Shown: positions 33,116-45,363 of the stretch, piece after piece | Position numbering within the stretch: position 1 is the stretch's first letter | Layout of the letters: each line of letters starts with the position of its first letter | From: Conus ventricosus | Lineage: Eukaryota; Mollusca; Gastropoda; Neogastropoda; Conidae | Length of the DNA stretch: 64,000 nucleotides | Assembly: GCA_018398815.1 (NCBI GenBank) | Contig: CM031614.1 | Location: 53,911,673 to 53,975,672, forward strand | Direction: 5' to 3' | The notes under the pieces: generated by a model | What the model was told of the DNA's origin: nothing | What the model saw: the letters and a program-made list of their open reading frames with translations, nothing else | The model's database searches: none | Position numbers and translations under genes: made by a program

Positions 33116-33312
33116 CCAAAAGCTTGGCAGTTTCAAATTTGGGTCTGGGGTTTGACTTTTTCTTTTAACCTCTTAACAGAAAAATAAGTGGGTTTCTGGC
33201 ATGTGTCAGACATTCTGTAGGGCCTTTTCTGAAAGCGAAATTCTGTGAGGTGCTGAACAGAGAAGGAATCATGGTTTTCTTTAAACAAGAAGATGAAGTG
33301 GTCACACACTCG

Positions 33313-33930
33313 GCTGGTTCAGAGCAAGATTACTTAGTTTTTGAGTCTCAGGGGAGTATAACAGCTGCATAGACCATGCCGTGAATGCAGTGAGGGAAAG
33401 GAATGTTTACTGCAGACCGCTCCCCACCAGCCCAGATAACCCGCACTGTATTCGGCCAACTGAAAGTCATCTTTCATAGCTGGTCTGGCACAATGCGTTC
33501 GGCAAAGGTTGAGCGTCCCATTACAAATGGGGCTGTAGGTTCTATAATTATTAATTGTCATGAAAAATGTAATATATCTGCACTATTGAGATGACTGAAT
33601 TTGGCTGAATTCCCAACAATTCTTTTAATACCCAAACACGACTGGTTTAATTTCTTGTAGATAACATAGATGCCGCAAGAAAAGCTTGTACGCAAGTGGT
33701 CAGCAATATTAGAATCAATGACACAAACACAATAATTGTGCAAAAATGACGTCATCCACTTTCTGGAAGTTTAATTTTTCCATAGTTAAGTAGTACACAA
33801 GTTTGCTACATGCCTCTGCTCAGACTACAGCAACAAAAATATTGATTACAAATGTGTAAAGCCTTGTTTGTTTGCCCTTTCACTAAGTGTCCTCAATAAG
33901 GACAAATGTAAAGCTGTGCACAGACATGGA
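33313..33930 (+). repeat. Dispersed repeat also present in the fold-back insertion
   Basis: About 0.6 kb (from GGTTCAGAGCAAG to ATGTAAAGCTGTG) that recurs, partly tandemly duplicated, at 43941-45140. This copy is single and lacks the flanking inverted repeats. No protein is recognised. Confidence 0.8.
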
Positions 33931-34890
33931 GTACCAAATCAGGAACAAATGGTGATGGCAAATGGCTGAATGAAAAGCTGACCAGTGATGGCAGTGAATT
34001 ATCCTGTTTGCCCCAAAGGAGCGTGCTGGCACATATGCCTGTACTTCATATCAAAAACAATCACCTGCACGAGTGAATCACACAGAAAAGAAGAAACACA
34101 GAAGCCTACTGATTAGCCAGAGGAATGATGAAAAATAAAAGACGGATTAAAAGTGGGAACTAGGGCAGTGGAGTGTGTGTGTTGGTGTGTGTGTGTTTGT
34201 GTGAAGGGCATGAGGGAAGAAGCATAGCTATGACTGTAGATTATGATTGCGTAAGTGGATTTTGTTTACACAGTATCTAAATGCATCAACAATATTCTGG
34301 ATCCTGGAAAATTGGACTAAGCCATTTTTTGTTCATATTATTACAGAAGTCCATTACCTCCCTCTCCTATCCCCCCACCTCAAAATCTCCTTCCTCCCAT
34401 TTGTGTGACAAGATGCACAGAACATTTGTCACTGTGACTGTAGGTCCAACACTTAGTTTAGTCCTTACTTTCCAGAGCACGCAAATAAACTGAAAGACTT
34501 TTCTATGCTGATGCCTGTAAGTGAATTTATTTTTTGTCCCGTTTGACAGTAAAGTTGGTCACATTTGGCCTGAAGAAAGTATGCCTCAGGTAAGTTTTGT
34601 TTTTTTTCTGTGCAGGAAGTGACCAGAATGGTTTAACTCGTAGAGTTCCTTTAAGGCGTCAGCTAAACCGCCACATTAAAAATGCTTTCCCTGTGCCTAT
34701 GGGCCGTCCCCTGACATGCGATTTTTTTGAATTTTCAATTGTACTATGTTAATCACCGGACTCAATGAGTTGCGTAGTAAAAGCCATATTATTTCTGCTG
34801 TAATAAATGGATATGAAAATGACCCACGTGAGAGGAAAGCCCATTTATTCTCATCACGACGATGACCAGCCAGCACTTCGTCTCGCTTGC
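33931..34890. other. No recognisable gene
   Basis: AT-rich sequence with a GT-rich patch at 34170-34205. I see no supported feature. Confidence 0.5.
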
Positions 34891-34894
34891 AAAG

Positions 34895-35035
34895 ATGGCA
34901 GTGCAACCTTCGACAATCGTAACAACCAAGGTCAACGGATTTACAAGACTGAAGCAGGCTCTGCTAAATGATATTTTGACAAAGACAGATAATCCTGTTA
35001 TTCCAACGACTCACTCGAACATGAAGGTGATATGA
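34895..35035 (+). CDS. Small ORF or first exon, 46 aa, unknown
   Basis: AAGATGG context, 46 codons beginning MAVQPSTIVTTKVNGFTRL, stop at 35033-35035. An AAG|GTGATA donor-like site at 35026-35027 would allow it to be a first exon. No family recognised. Confidence 0.3.
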   Translation: MAVQPSTIVTTKVNGFTRLKQALLNDILTKTDNPVIPTTHSNMKVI

Positions 35036-35639
35036 AGATAGTGATGGAATTGCCACCATATTGTCAGTTTATTGAGTTTTTTGTTTTTTTATTGGGCTGT
35101 GTGACCTCAGTGTGTCAGCTGACTGCGACGAACGAGCTAGCCTAGTGTGTACTCTGCACTGTGTGCCAGTGGCCAGTGAGACGTGATAGTCAGCGCGAGA
35201 GGGAGCGCGCCAGCTCGCGTCAGTGACACAGGGCAGAGGGAAAGGTAGGTGAAGAGGAGGAGTGACAGAGAGGGTTTAAGTCCAGCAAGGGGCATGGTGG
35301 GAGGTGGGCGGTGGTCATAGACTCAGAGCTTACTCTAGAGCGTGAGATTTGTAACAATCCCCCGAAATCTGTCCTTCCCGCTGTTACGAGTCTTAACACG
35401 GCAGGGAACTCCCGCACAGTTGCAGGACTGCCGTCCTGTTCACTGATCATTGCGGGCGCTCGATTGACGTCTGCTTGAAAAAATTGAAACTAGAACAGAG
35501 CAGGAGCGAACGATTTCTTGAATATTTCATTGGCTGTTAGTGTAAAATCAACCAATACGGCGGCGTTCGTCTCCTCTTCTCGATCACCCGAGAGAAGTTG
35601 CGAGAGTTTAAGGACGCCATATTGGATATTTTTCCAAAA

Positions 35640-35940
35640 TGAAGCCTGCACCCACCCTATTTGACTTTGGATCTTTATCGTGGAAGAAAAGTGACAAAAA
35701 AAGATTCTGTGCCAAGCGAGGGTGGAGAAGATCATGAAGAAAACGCGCGACTAACAACCAAAAGCTCAGAGAAGCAGCCCGAAAGAGTGCCAGTGCAAGG
35801 GAACACCCGGTTTCAAGACGGTAGGCTGAAGAAGTGGCCCAGGGGGGGGGGGAGGGTGGGGGGGGGCAGAGATGCCCCCACTTTTTTCTGATAATGAGAG
35901 GGGGGGACTGCTCTGGCCCCCCATTTTGAAAAATCCTAGA
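35640..35940 (+). pseudogene. hAT-like transposase N-terminal remnant
   Basis: Starts MKPAPTLFDFG and continues in a shifted frame as DSVPSEGGEDHEENARL, TKSSEKQ and RFQDGRLKKWP. That last phrase resembles the 'FQ..WLKKFPWL' start of hAT/ZMYM-type proteins. It then runs into G-rich sequence and the GAAAAATCCTAGATT block, also seen at the end of the hAT-like element near 57408. Confidence 0.35.
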
Positions 35941-37055
35941 TTAAGCTCAGTGACTGACACTGTCTGCTTGAGTGTGAGCGTCATGATAGACTTCTAAACA
36001 GGTTTCCACATTCATTAACAGTTGTATGTGACAATACAAACTTTATTTCAACTTTTCTCTGCTTTGTGTTATCTCTTTGGATGTGAAGATGTAGTGGGGT
36101 AATTCCAAATAATGTATTTTGATCATTGCAAAAAAAATGTATCTAAAATCTAAATGCCTAAATACTTTTGTAATTATCAAAATTAAAACAAAAGAAGTCC
36201 CAGATTCCCAGATCTTTCATTACATTTTCTATCAAAAAATATATATATTTCAATTTATATCATTTTGAGTTCAGAACTAGAATTTTATGTTAATATATTA
36301 CCCCCAAATAATTTTTCCTGGCACTGGGAAAGCTTTGTTACCTCCCCCCCCCCCCCCTAGATGTGGCCCTTTTGCGGTCGGGGCAGGGCTAAAAGCAAAC
36401 ATTAACTATACTCTGTAATTATTTTCAGCAGTGAATGGTATTAAAAATCAGGAAAATCCATCTCAGCTGAGGGCGGGGATAGGGGAGGGGAAAAGGGGAG
36501 CCTCCCCCCTCTGTCCTCCTCGTCACTCCCTCTCCTCCTTCCTCCTCCACTTCTCCTCCCTCTTCCCTGTCCGCCACCCTTCCCAATCTCCCCCGCCACC
36601 CCCTCCCCTTTCCTTCCTTCACCCAACCCTCTGTAAGTCCCCTGGGTTTTGAATACTATTCACTGGCTTTGGAGAGCTGAAACTAGCAGCTCATTGAACT
36701 CCATTTGTCAGTTTTAATTCAATATCCATGAGCTTTGATCCATTCACATCAGTGCAGTGGCTTGCTTTCTTTTTCCTTTTCTTTGTGTGTTACCCTTGAT
36801 TTTGATAAGAACTGCCTGATAAAAGTAGATAGGAGTGGATGATCATTAACTGGCCATTTGTTGATGGTAGTGATGTATAGCATGATTATGAACTGATAAT
36901 GAAGTAAATTTCTGTTTGTAACAGAAGATGGACAAAACCTGTGTCTTCCACTTGTCAAGCATCAGGGTCAGCTCAAAAGCAGTGGTTTTTTTGTGGTGAG
37001 TTCATCCGTACAACAGTGACATCCAGTAGAAAGGTGAAGGTGAAACCAAGAAAGA
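35941..37055. other. Non-coding, with a LINE-1 3'-end fragment
   Basis: The block GATGTGGCCCTTTTGCGGTCG at 36360-36380 matches the LINE-1 3' UTR, showing a truncated copy. A purine/pyrimidine-rich stretch covers 36465-36640. The remainder is AT-rich with nothing recognisable. Confidence 0.6.
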
Positions 37056-37059
37056 AAAA

Positions 37060-39690
37060 AACTGTTCACTTGATGTGTGCAGAAGATCTTTTACGCAGGC
37101 TGGTAATCTGAAGACACACAAGATGATCCACATAGGTCAAAAACCATTTATGTAACTGTGTGCAGTAAGACTTTACACAGGCTGTAAATCCTGAAGAACA
37201 CACAGATGATCCACAGAGTTCAGAAACCATATTCATGCAATGTGTGTTGATACAACTTCTTCATGGGCATATTATTTGAAGAAACAAAATTGATCCATAC
37301 TGGAGAGAAATTTTCATGTGATGTGTGCAGTAAGACTTTTACAGAGGACAGATAATCTGAAGAAACACAAAATGATCCATACTGGTCAGAAATTATTTTT
37401 CATGTGAGAAGGACACACAAGATGATCCATACTGTGAGAAATTATTTTCATGGTGATGTGTGCAGTAAGAGTTATACATCGAGAGGTAACCTGAAGAGAC
37501 ACACGATGATCCATACTGGTGAGAAAATTATTTTCATTGAGTGTGCAGTAAGACTTTTAGACTGCAAGTGAATTGAAAGACACAAGATGATCCATACTGG
37601 TGAGAACTTAATTTCATTTGATGTGTTGGCAGTAAGAGTTTTAATACAGGCAGTAATCTAAGAAACACAAGATGATCCATACTGGTGAGAACTTATTTTC
37701 ATGTTGATGAGAGCAGTAAGTAGTTTTACAACAGCAGGTGACCTTAAGAGACACAAGAAATCCATACTGGTGAGAAATTATTTCATGTGGATGTGTGCAG
37801 TAAGAGTTTTTACACAGGCAGGTCATCGGAAGACACAGAAGAAGATCCATACTGGGAGGAAATATTTTCATGTGAAGTGTGCAGTAAGAGTTGTAGACTG
37901 GCAGTTCTTCTGAAGACACACAAGATGATCCATGCGTGAGAAATTATTTTCATGTGGATGTGTGCAGTAAAGAGGTTTTACACGGGCAAGGTAATCTGAA
38001 GAGACAACAAAATGATCCATACTGGTGGAGAACTTATTTTCATGTGCTGTGTGCAGTAAGAGTTTTTATACAGGTCAGGTCATCTGAAGAAACACAAGAT
38101 GATCCATACTGGTGAGAACTAATATTTTCATGTGATGTGTGCAGTATAGAGTTTTTACACGGGGCAATTAGTCTGAAGACACACAAGATGACCATACTGG
38201 TGAGAATTATTTCCATGTGATGTGTCATTAAATAGTTTTACACGGGCAAGTAGTCTGAACAACACAAGATGATCCATACTGGTGAGGAAATTATATTCAT
38301 GTGAAGTTGCATAAGAGTTTAAAACACGGGCAAGTAGTCTGAAAGAAACATCAAGATGATCCATCACTGAGTGAAAAATATTTTCATGTTATGTGTGCAG
38401 AAGACTTTTACAACGGGCAAGTAGTCTGAGAGAAACAAGATGACCATGCAGATGAGAATTTTTTCATGTGATGTTTGCAGTAAGATTTTTACACAGGCAG
38501 GACAACTGAAGAGACCAACAAGATGAACCATACCTGGAGAGAAATAATTTTCATGTGATGTGTTGCAGTAAGACTTTTAAGACTGGCAGGTCTTCTGAAG
38601 CCACACAAATGATCCATGCCAGTGAGAAATAAATTACATGTTATGTTGTGGCAGTAAGATTTTACATGGGCAAGTAGTCTGAAGAGACACAAAATGATCC
38701 ATACTGGGAGAAACATTATTTCATAGTGATTGTAGCATAAGAGTTTTACATGGGCAAGTAGTCTGAAGACACACAAGATGATCATACTGTGAGAAATTAT
38801 TTTCATGTGATGTGTATCAGTAAGAGTTTTACACGGGCAAGTAGTCAGAAGACACACAGATGATCCATACTGGAGAGAAATATTTTTCATGTGATGTTGC
38901 AGTATAAGAGTTTTAACCCGGGCAAGTAGTCTGAAGAAACACAAGAAGAATCCATACTGGAGAGAACTTATGTTTCAAGTGAATGTGTTCAGTAAGAGTT
39001 TTACATGGGCAAGTAGTCTGAAGACACAACAAGATGATCCATACTGTGAAAATTATATTTCATGTGATGTGTGCATAAGAGTTTTACATGGGCTAAGTAG
39101 TCTGAAGAACACAAATGATCCATACTGGTGAGAACTTAATTTCAAGTGATGTGTGGCAGTAAGATTGTACACGGGCAAGTAGTCTGAAGAAACAAGAAAG
39201 ATCCATGCTGATAGAATTAAATTTCAGTGTAATCGTTGCAGTAAGAGTTTTACACAGCAGGTCAACTGAAGATACCACAAGATGATCCTACTGGTGAGAA
39301 ATGAATTTCATGTGATGTGTGCAGTAAGAGTTTTTAACCACAGGCATGTCAACTGAAGAACACAAGATGATTCCTACCGATGAGAAATTATTTTCATGAG
39401 ATGTGTGACAAAAGACTTGTACACAAGCAAGTAGTCTGAAGAAACAAAATGATCCATACTGGTGAGAAATTATTTTCAAGTATGATGCAAGTAAGATTTT
39501 ATACAGGCAATAGTCTGAAGAGACAAGGTGATCCTTACTGGTGAGAAACCTTATTTTCCATGTGATGTGTCCAGTTAAGTAAGGACTTTTTAGACTGGCA
39601 GATACTGTAAAGAGAATTCACAAATAAATTAAGCTGGTCAGAAATCATTTGCTTGCAAATGTGTGCATAAGGGTTACAACACCTTGTAGG
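37060..39690 (+). pseudogene. C2H2 zinc-finger array, about 31 fingers, frame-broken
   Basis: Tandem 84-bp units, each encoding a classic finger CDVCSKSFTRASSLKRHKMIH (C-x2-C-x12-H-x3-H) with the linker TGEKLFS. Such arrays bind DNA, each finger reading about three bases. The length divided by 84 gives about 31 units. Many are nearly identical in the helix region (GGGCAAGTAGTCTGAAG recurs), indicating recent homogenisation by unequal exchange. Nearly every unit has a 1-base indel, so no long frame survives. This could be a pseudogene or an array damaged by consensus errors. More fingers occur at 42005-42320. Confidence 0.9.
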
Positions 39691-39698
39691 TAGCCTAA

Positions 39699-41869
39699 CC
39701 TTTCGCCGTATGAGGCTCAGATTTAAAGCATTTGTTGACCCTGTACAGTTCTATCACGCATGCTTTTCAAGTAGGGATTTTTCTTAACAGGCTGAATGAC
39801 TGTCGTGAGTCTACCATGCTTTCCGTATAGGCTTTTCCTTCATCACTGCTCAGCGTGCGTGGTTAGCACCACGGGGACGGGGCCACTCGGCATATGCCGC
39901 GAAGCAGCCACCAGCCACAGGGCAAATATATAGTGGCGATGCGTCCAACGTCAAGTTGATGAATTTTATTTTGGTATACGATGTGCCAGAAATAGAAGAA
40001 CACACTACTTGCTTATTGCAACACACCGAGAATTTAGGATCTCGGCCTTCCAGCAGTAGATATTTAATATTCCGTTTTTTTGTCGGATTTTAATAGCCCG
40101 GCTACACTGAAAACTCTTCAGGGTCTTTGATTTTACTGGGCTGTAACAACCCATCACTTCTGCGTCAAATATATAGAAACGTGAGGGTACTGTACTTTTT
40201 TGAGCAGATTGATTGGCAACTTCGTTTTAATAACACAATCCAACCAGGCAAAAATAGCATCTCTCAGTCTCTTTCAACACACCAGACACTGTCCGGCCGA
40301 ATCACAACCTTTGCAACAAACAAAACACATCTGGAAGGGAGGAGAGAGAGAGAGGGGGGGGGGGGGGGGGGGGGGGGAGAGGGAGAGAGAGAGGGGGGAG
40401 AGGGGTGAGGAAGAGAGAACATAAAATCCTTAGACTTCTTTCCTTTTCAAATTTTGTTTATATTACCTCATGCATGCAGGTCTTCAACAATCTTGATTTT
40501 CCCACCATTTTGGCAGGTTTCGGTTTACAAATGCGCCATTGCGCAAAAATTCTAAAATGACCCATAAGAGTTCCTGTCAGGAGCCCCAAAGCGCATCGTA
40601 TTATGAACCAGTGGCCACAGTAGTCCTTTTTGTATTGTAGTCAACAACTTATAAACAAATAAAGAATAAAAAACGTTAAAACTTCCTTCTCCTCAAACAC
40701 AAGGTTCTGACCGTTACTCCCCCCCCCCCCCCCCCCCCAAAAAAAAAAAAAGAGTAGGCTCAAAAAGGAAAAAAAAATTTAGAATCCATTCAAACATGGG
40801 AAATTTAGTCAACATCAAAAGTACCGGATAGCAGACACACAAATTTTAAAAACCCCGTGAAAAGGATAAGGAGAGGAAAGGGGGGCCGGGGGGGGGGTGG
40901 GGGGGGGGTGTGAGGGAAAAATTTATTATCATTGACCTTTCCCAGTCCCAACCAACATCGCACTAAAGCGTACCAATTTTTACACAAAACTTCATCACGC
41001 AAAAAAAAACCCCGCAATGGCCTACTACAGGTGACGGGTGCCTTAATACAAAAGAAGAAAATCGCTAAGCCACCACAGATCTACAGGGGCATGCCCAAAC
41101 CCCGGCAGAAGGAATCTAGCTCGTTTTAAAAAGACTTCATGTTATGGCCCCTGTAGCTCGTTAATTTGAATCTATTCATTTTGGATCTGAATCTTTTCAT
41201 TTAGGATAAAGGAGGCGGCTGAAGCTGTTGCGGGTACTTCGAATCAGGCCAAAGAAAACGTCTCGCAACTTCATCCGGGGGTGTTGTCAGCAAGAGCACA
41301 ATGATCTGTCCAAAACCCATGACGGGGGACAACAGAGTATTGGGGGCACAACCCGCAGACGGGGGCGGGACCGGGCATGTGCCAAACGCTGAGAAGAGCT
41401 TCTTGCGGGTCCGTCCTTGCAGCAGAACAAAGCCTCAAGCAATGGGGGGAACCGGAAAACGGGGCTACTATCAAGTATCAAAGACTCCCGGGCCTAATTG
41501 CGCTCGGGCTTCAACCCCAGCCGGGAGGGGAATAAACATCGCCCCGGCACCCGGGCCCAGCGGCCCCCCCCTGATGACAGGCTCAGGGGGGGGTGGGGGG
41601 CCCGGCCAGCCGGGGGTCACCAACACGCAACAGCACAGCAGAATTTTTTTTCAAGAAAAATATGCTGTTAAATCGTCCCTATGAACGATAGGGGGGATTT
41701 CACCTTTAATCGTTTTTCTATTGTTTCTTTTTTAATTACTTCAAGTGTTTAGTGTGATGGATCAAATGCATGAGCTCTGGATTACGTAATTTTATTTGGA
41801 CCTTAAAAAATATAATAGCCCCAAATATGGGGAAAACGATGGTGCTGCACCCAAGTTAACGGGGAAGGG
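39699..41869 (+). mobile_element. piggyBac-like element D1 (non-autonomous)
   Basis: Begins CCTTTCGCCGTATGAGGC after CTAA. Ends near ACGGGGAAGG followed by GTTAA, which fits an inverted CCTTTCGCC terminus once G-run errors are allowed for. It interrupts zinc-finger sequence, which resumes at about 42005. The palindrome CGGCATATGCCG lies at 39888-39899. No transposase is visible in 2.2 kb. Compared with D2 it has an extra C/G-rich insert of about 0.6 kb (about 41040-41660) of poor sequence quality. Confidence 0.6.
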
Positions 41870-42004
41870 TTAAAATAAAATACAATTACCTACTTTTGAC
41901 ATTTAAAATATTTTACATACTCTGTACTTTCAGTTAATAATCAGTAAAAACAATTATGACAGGGTTCTGCTAAAAGCCTAGCATCATATGTCTGAAGTGG
42001 CAAG

Positions 42005-42320
42005 TGTTAAAGCCTTTTACATGTCATATAGCTTGAAAAGACATCAGATGATGGACACAGGTTAGAGATTCTTTGCATGTGATGTATGCAGTAGACATTT
42101 TAGTATATTACCTGGTGTGACATGGATGATCCATCAGCACAGTAAGACTTTTAGGGAGACAGGTTACTTGAAAAGACACAAGATTATCCACATTGGCAGA
42201 AATCATGCATCTGGTGTGCGCATCCAAACAATTGTACAGGCAGGTATCTGGAAAAAATACAAGATGATCCTTACTAGTCAAAAGTCAAGTGCATCTGTTG
42301 GGTGCGAAAAGAACTGTGCC
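42005..42320 (+). pseudogene. Residual C2H2 fingers downstream of D1
   Basis: Three to four degenerate fingers: YSLKRHQMMDTG, FFACDVCSRHFS, ETGYLKRHKIIHIG. They continue the array interrupted by D1 and are themselves cut at TTAA 42321-42324 by D2. Confidence 0.7.
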
Positions 42321-42753
42321 TTAACCTTCGCCATATGAGGCTCAGATTTATAGCATTTGTCGACCCTGTACAGTTCTATCATGCATGCTTTTCAAGTAGG
42401 GATTTTCCTTAACAGCTGAATGTCCGTCGTGGAGTCTACCATGCTTTCCGTATAGGCGTTTTCCTTCACTGCTCAGCGTGCGTGTTAGCACCACGGGGAC
42501 GGGCACTCGGCATAATGCCGCGAAGCAGCCATCAGCTGTGTGACCTACTCATGACCCGCCGGCGGAGGGAGAATTACAGCCGCGGTGGGGCACGCGCTGC
42601 CTTGGCCTTCGCTCAACTGACAGGTGTCGGATATCTTATCGCAAGTCTGTTTAGCAGCACAGTGTCATCTAAAACTCCCGTTAGTTGGGTAGCACGCTGC
42701 AATTCTTTTGACTAACCTTGTGAAGAGAGTGCACAGTTTGTCTATCCTCCATT

Positions 42754-42784
<31 letters not shown>

Positions 42785-43772
42785 TCTCTCCCTCCCTCTC
42801 TCCTCTCTCCCTCTGTCTGTATATCTGTTTCTCTCTTTCCTTTTCTCTCTCTTCCTTATCTGCATTTAATTATTGTTACTTTGTTTATCTTCATACTATT
42901 TGTTTTTGTTATCAACATTTCATCCTATGATATGCTGCAATGTATTTACAGTAGATTAGCAAGGACAGGTTGGAAGAACAGGCATGCCTAAAACCTTTAT
43001 CCTTGAATAAAAAACGTTTTTTTGAGTGTCGAACGGCAGGAATGGAGCTCGATTTGCCGAGCCTGGACAAATTTTTTTTCCTTCTCAATTTTTTATTAGA
43101 CTAGTATCTCATTCACTTTCCCTTTGGTGATATGCTGTAGATAATGCGACTCGATAGCTTCCAAGTAGAAAAAGAAAAACAAAGGACACGGAATTACGGA
43201 AGCAAGCTTGCTCGGATGAAATTGAACAAAAAACGAATGTTATTTTTTCCGATCCGCAAGTGCTTTGACTCTTCTCTTACCACCACAGGGCAATAAGTGG
43301 CGATGCTTCCACATCAAGTTGATGAATTTATTTGTATACGATGTGCCAGAAATAGAAGAACACACTTGCTTAGTTGCACTCCCGAGAATTTAGGATCTCG
43401 CCTTCCATCAGTAGATATTTAATATTCCTTTTTTTTGTCGGATTTTAATAGCCGGCTACACTGAAAACTCTTCAGTCTTTTGATTTACTGAGCTGTAACA
43501 CCCATACTTCTGCGTCATATATAGAGAAACGTGAGGTGTACTGTACTTTTTTGAGCAGTTTGATTGCAACTTCGTTTTACCAATCCATCCAGGCTAAATA
43601 GCATCTCTCAGTCTCTTTCACCACAGACACTGTCACGCCGAGTCACAACTTTGCACAAACAAAACACATCTGAAGAGGAGAGAGAGAGAGGAGGGGGGGG
43701 GGGGGGGGGGGGGAGGGGGTGAGGGAGAGAGAGAGAGAACATAAAATCCTTAGACTTCTTTCCTTTTCATTT

Positions 43773-45363
43773 CTTAAATAAATGTTAGCGAGCCGCCCAG
43801 AGAACGTGGACAAACGAGTCACAAGACAAAACACAACGCGTTTCGACCTCTTAGGTCTTCGTCGGGTGATAGATAAACGAATAAAACAACGAAAATTCAC
43901 TTAGCTTGATCGCTTCAGATCGCTTAGGGTTCAGCCACGGCTGTTCAGAGCAAGTTACTTAGTTTTGAGTCGCAGGGGAGTTTACAGCTGCAGAGACCAA
44001 GCTGTGAATGCAGGTGAGGGAAAGGGGTGTTTTCTGCAGGCCGCACGGCTGTTCAGAGCAAGTTACTTAGTTTTGAGTCTCAGGGGAGTTTACAGCTGCA
44101 GAGACCAAGCCGTGAATGCAGGTGAGGGAAAGGAATGTTTTCTGCAGGCCGCTCCCCACCAGCCAGCTAACCGCACTGTATTCGGCCAACTGAATGTCAT
44201 CTGTTCATAGCTGGTCTGGCAGCAATGCGTTCGGCTAGGTTGAGCGGCCATTACAAATGGGGCTGTAGGTTTGATAATTAGTTATTGTCATGAAAAATGT
44301 AATATAGCTGCACTATTGAGATGACTGAATTGGCGAATTCCCAACAATTCTTTTAATACCAAACTCGACTGGGTTTATTTTCTTGTAGATAACATAGATG
44401 CCGCAAGAAAGCTTGTACGCAAGTGGTCAGGCAATATTAGAACAATGACAACAAACACAATATTGTGCAAAAATGACGTCATCACTTTCTGGGAAGTTAA
44501 TTTTCCATAGTTAAGTAGCACACAAGTTTGATACATGCCTCTGCTCAGACTACAGCAACAAAAATATTGGATTACAAATGTGTAAAGCCTGTTTGTTTGC
44601 CCTTTCACTAAGTGTCTCAATAAGGACGGAAATGTAAAGCTGTGGCCGCTCCCCACCAGCCAGCTAACCGCACTGTATTCGGCCAACTGAATGTCATCTG
44701 TGCATAGCTGGTCTGGCAGCAATGCGTTCGGCAAGGTTGAGCGGGCCCTTACAAATGGGGCTGTAGGTTTGATAATTAGTTATTGTCATGAAAAATGTAA
44801 TATATCTGCACTATTGAGATGACTGAATTGGCGAATTCCCAACAATTCTTTTAATACCAAACTCGACTGGGTTTATTTTCTTGTAGATACATAAATGCCG
44901 CATGAAAGCTTGTACGCAAGTGGTCAGGCAATATTAGAACAATGACAACAAACACAATATTGTGCAAAAATGACGTCATCACTTTCTGGAAGTTAATTTT
45001 CCATAGTTAAGTAGTACACAAGTTTGATACATGCCTCTGCTCAGACTACAGCAACAAAAATATTGGATTACAAATGTGTAAAGCCTTGTTTGTTTCCCCT
45101 TTCACTAAGTGTCTCAATAAGGACGGAAATGTAAAGCTGTGGCGCCTTTCAACGCCTTCTTCCTTACGCTAAACCCTAAGCGATCTGAAGCGATCAAAGC
45201 TAAGTGAATTTTCGTTTATTTATCACCCGACGAAGACCTAAGAGGTCGAAACGCCGTTGTGTTTTGTCTTGTGACTCGTTTGTCCCGTTCTCTGGGTGGT
45301 TCGCTAACATTTATTTAAGATTGTTTAGATTTCCGCCTGCAGTCGTCTCGCTTTGCAACTAGA
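43773..45363 (+). mobile_element. Penelope-like fold-back insertion
   Basis: Inserted in D2 with a 12-bp target duplication TCCTTTTCATTT (43761-43772 and 45364-45375); D1 has the unoccupied sequence. Inverted repeats of about 155 bp lie at 43773-43930 and 45167-45319, followed by a 44-bp unpaired tail at the right end. Inverted terminal repeats plus a one-sided tail are characteristic of Penelope-like insertions. No RT or GIY-YIG is encoded. The inside consists of the 33313-33930 repeat with two tandem duplications (about 107 and 498 bp). Confidence 0.65.
43838..43870 (-). ncRNA. Degenerate hammerhead-like motif in left inverted repeat
   Basis: The minus strand reads ATCACCCGACGA, then GACC-loop-GGTC, then GAAAC. 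It resembles a hammerhead core but has CCGACGA instead of CUGANGA and an unpaired A before stem II, so it is probably inactive. A matching copy lies on the plus strand at 45222-45254. Confidence 0.3.

Noticed and set aside
37060..39690. Regularly spaced repeats resembling a CRISPR array
   Set aside because: The 84-bp units encode C2H2 fingers and there are no unique spacers.
41301..41684. 127-codon Gly/Pro-rich open frame
   Set aside because: Lies in a G/C-run-rich, low-quality insert of D1; no homologue recognised and composition fits consensus error.
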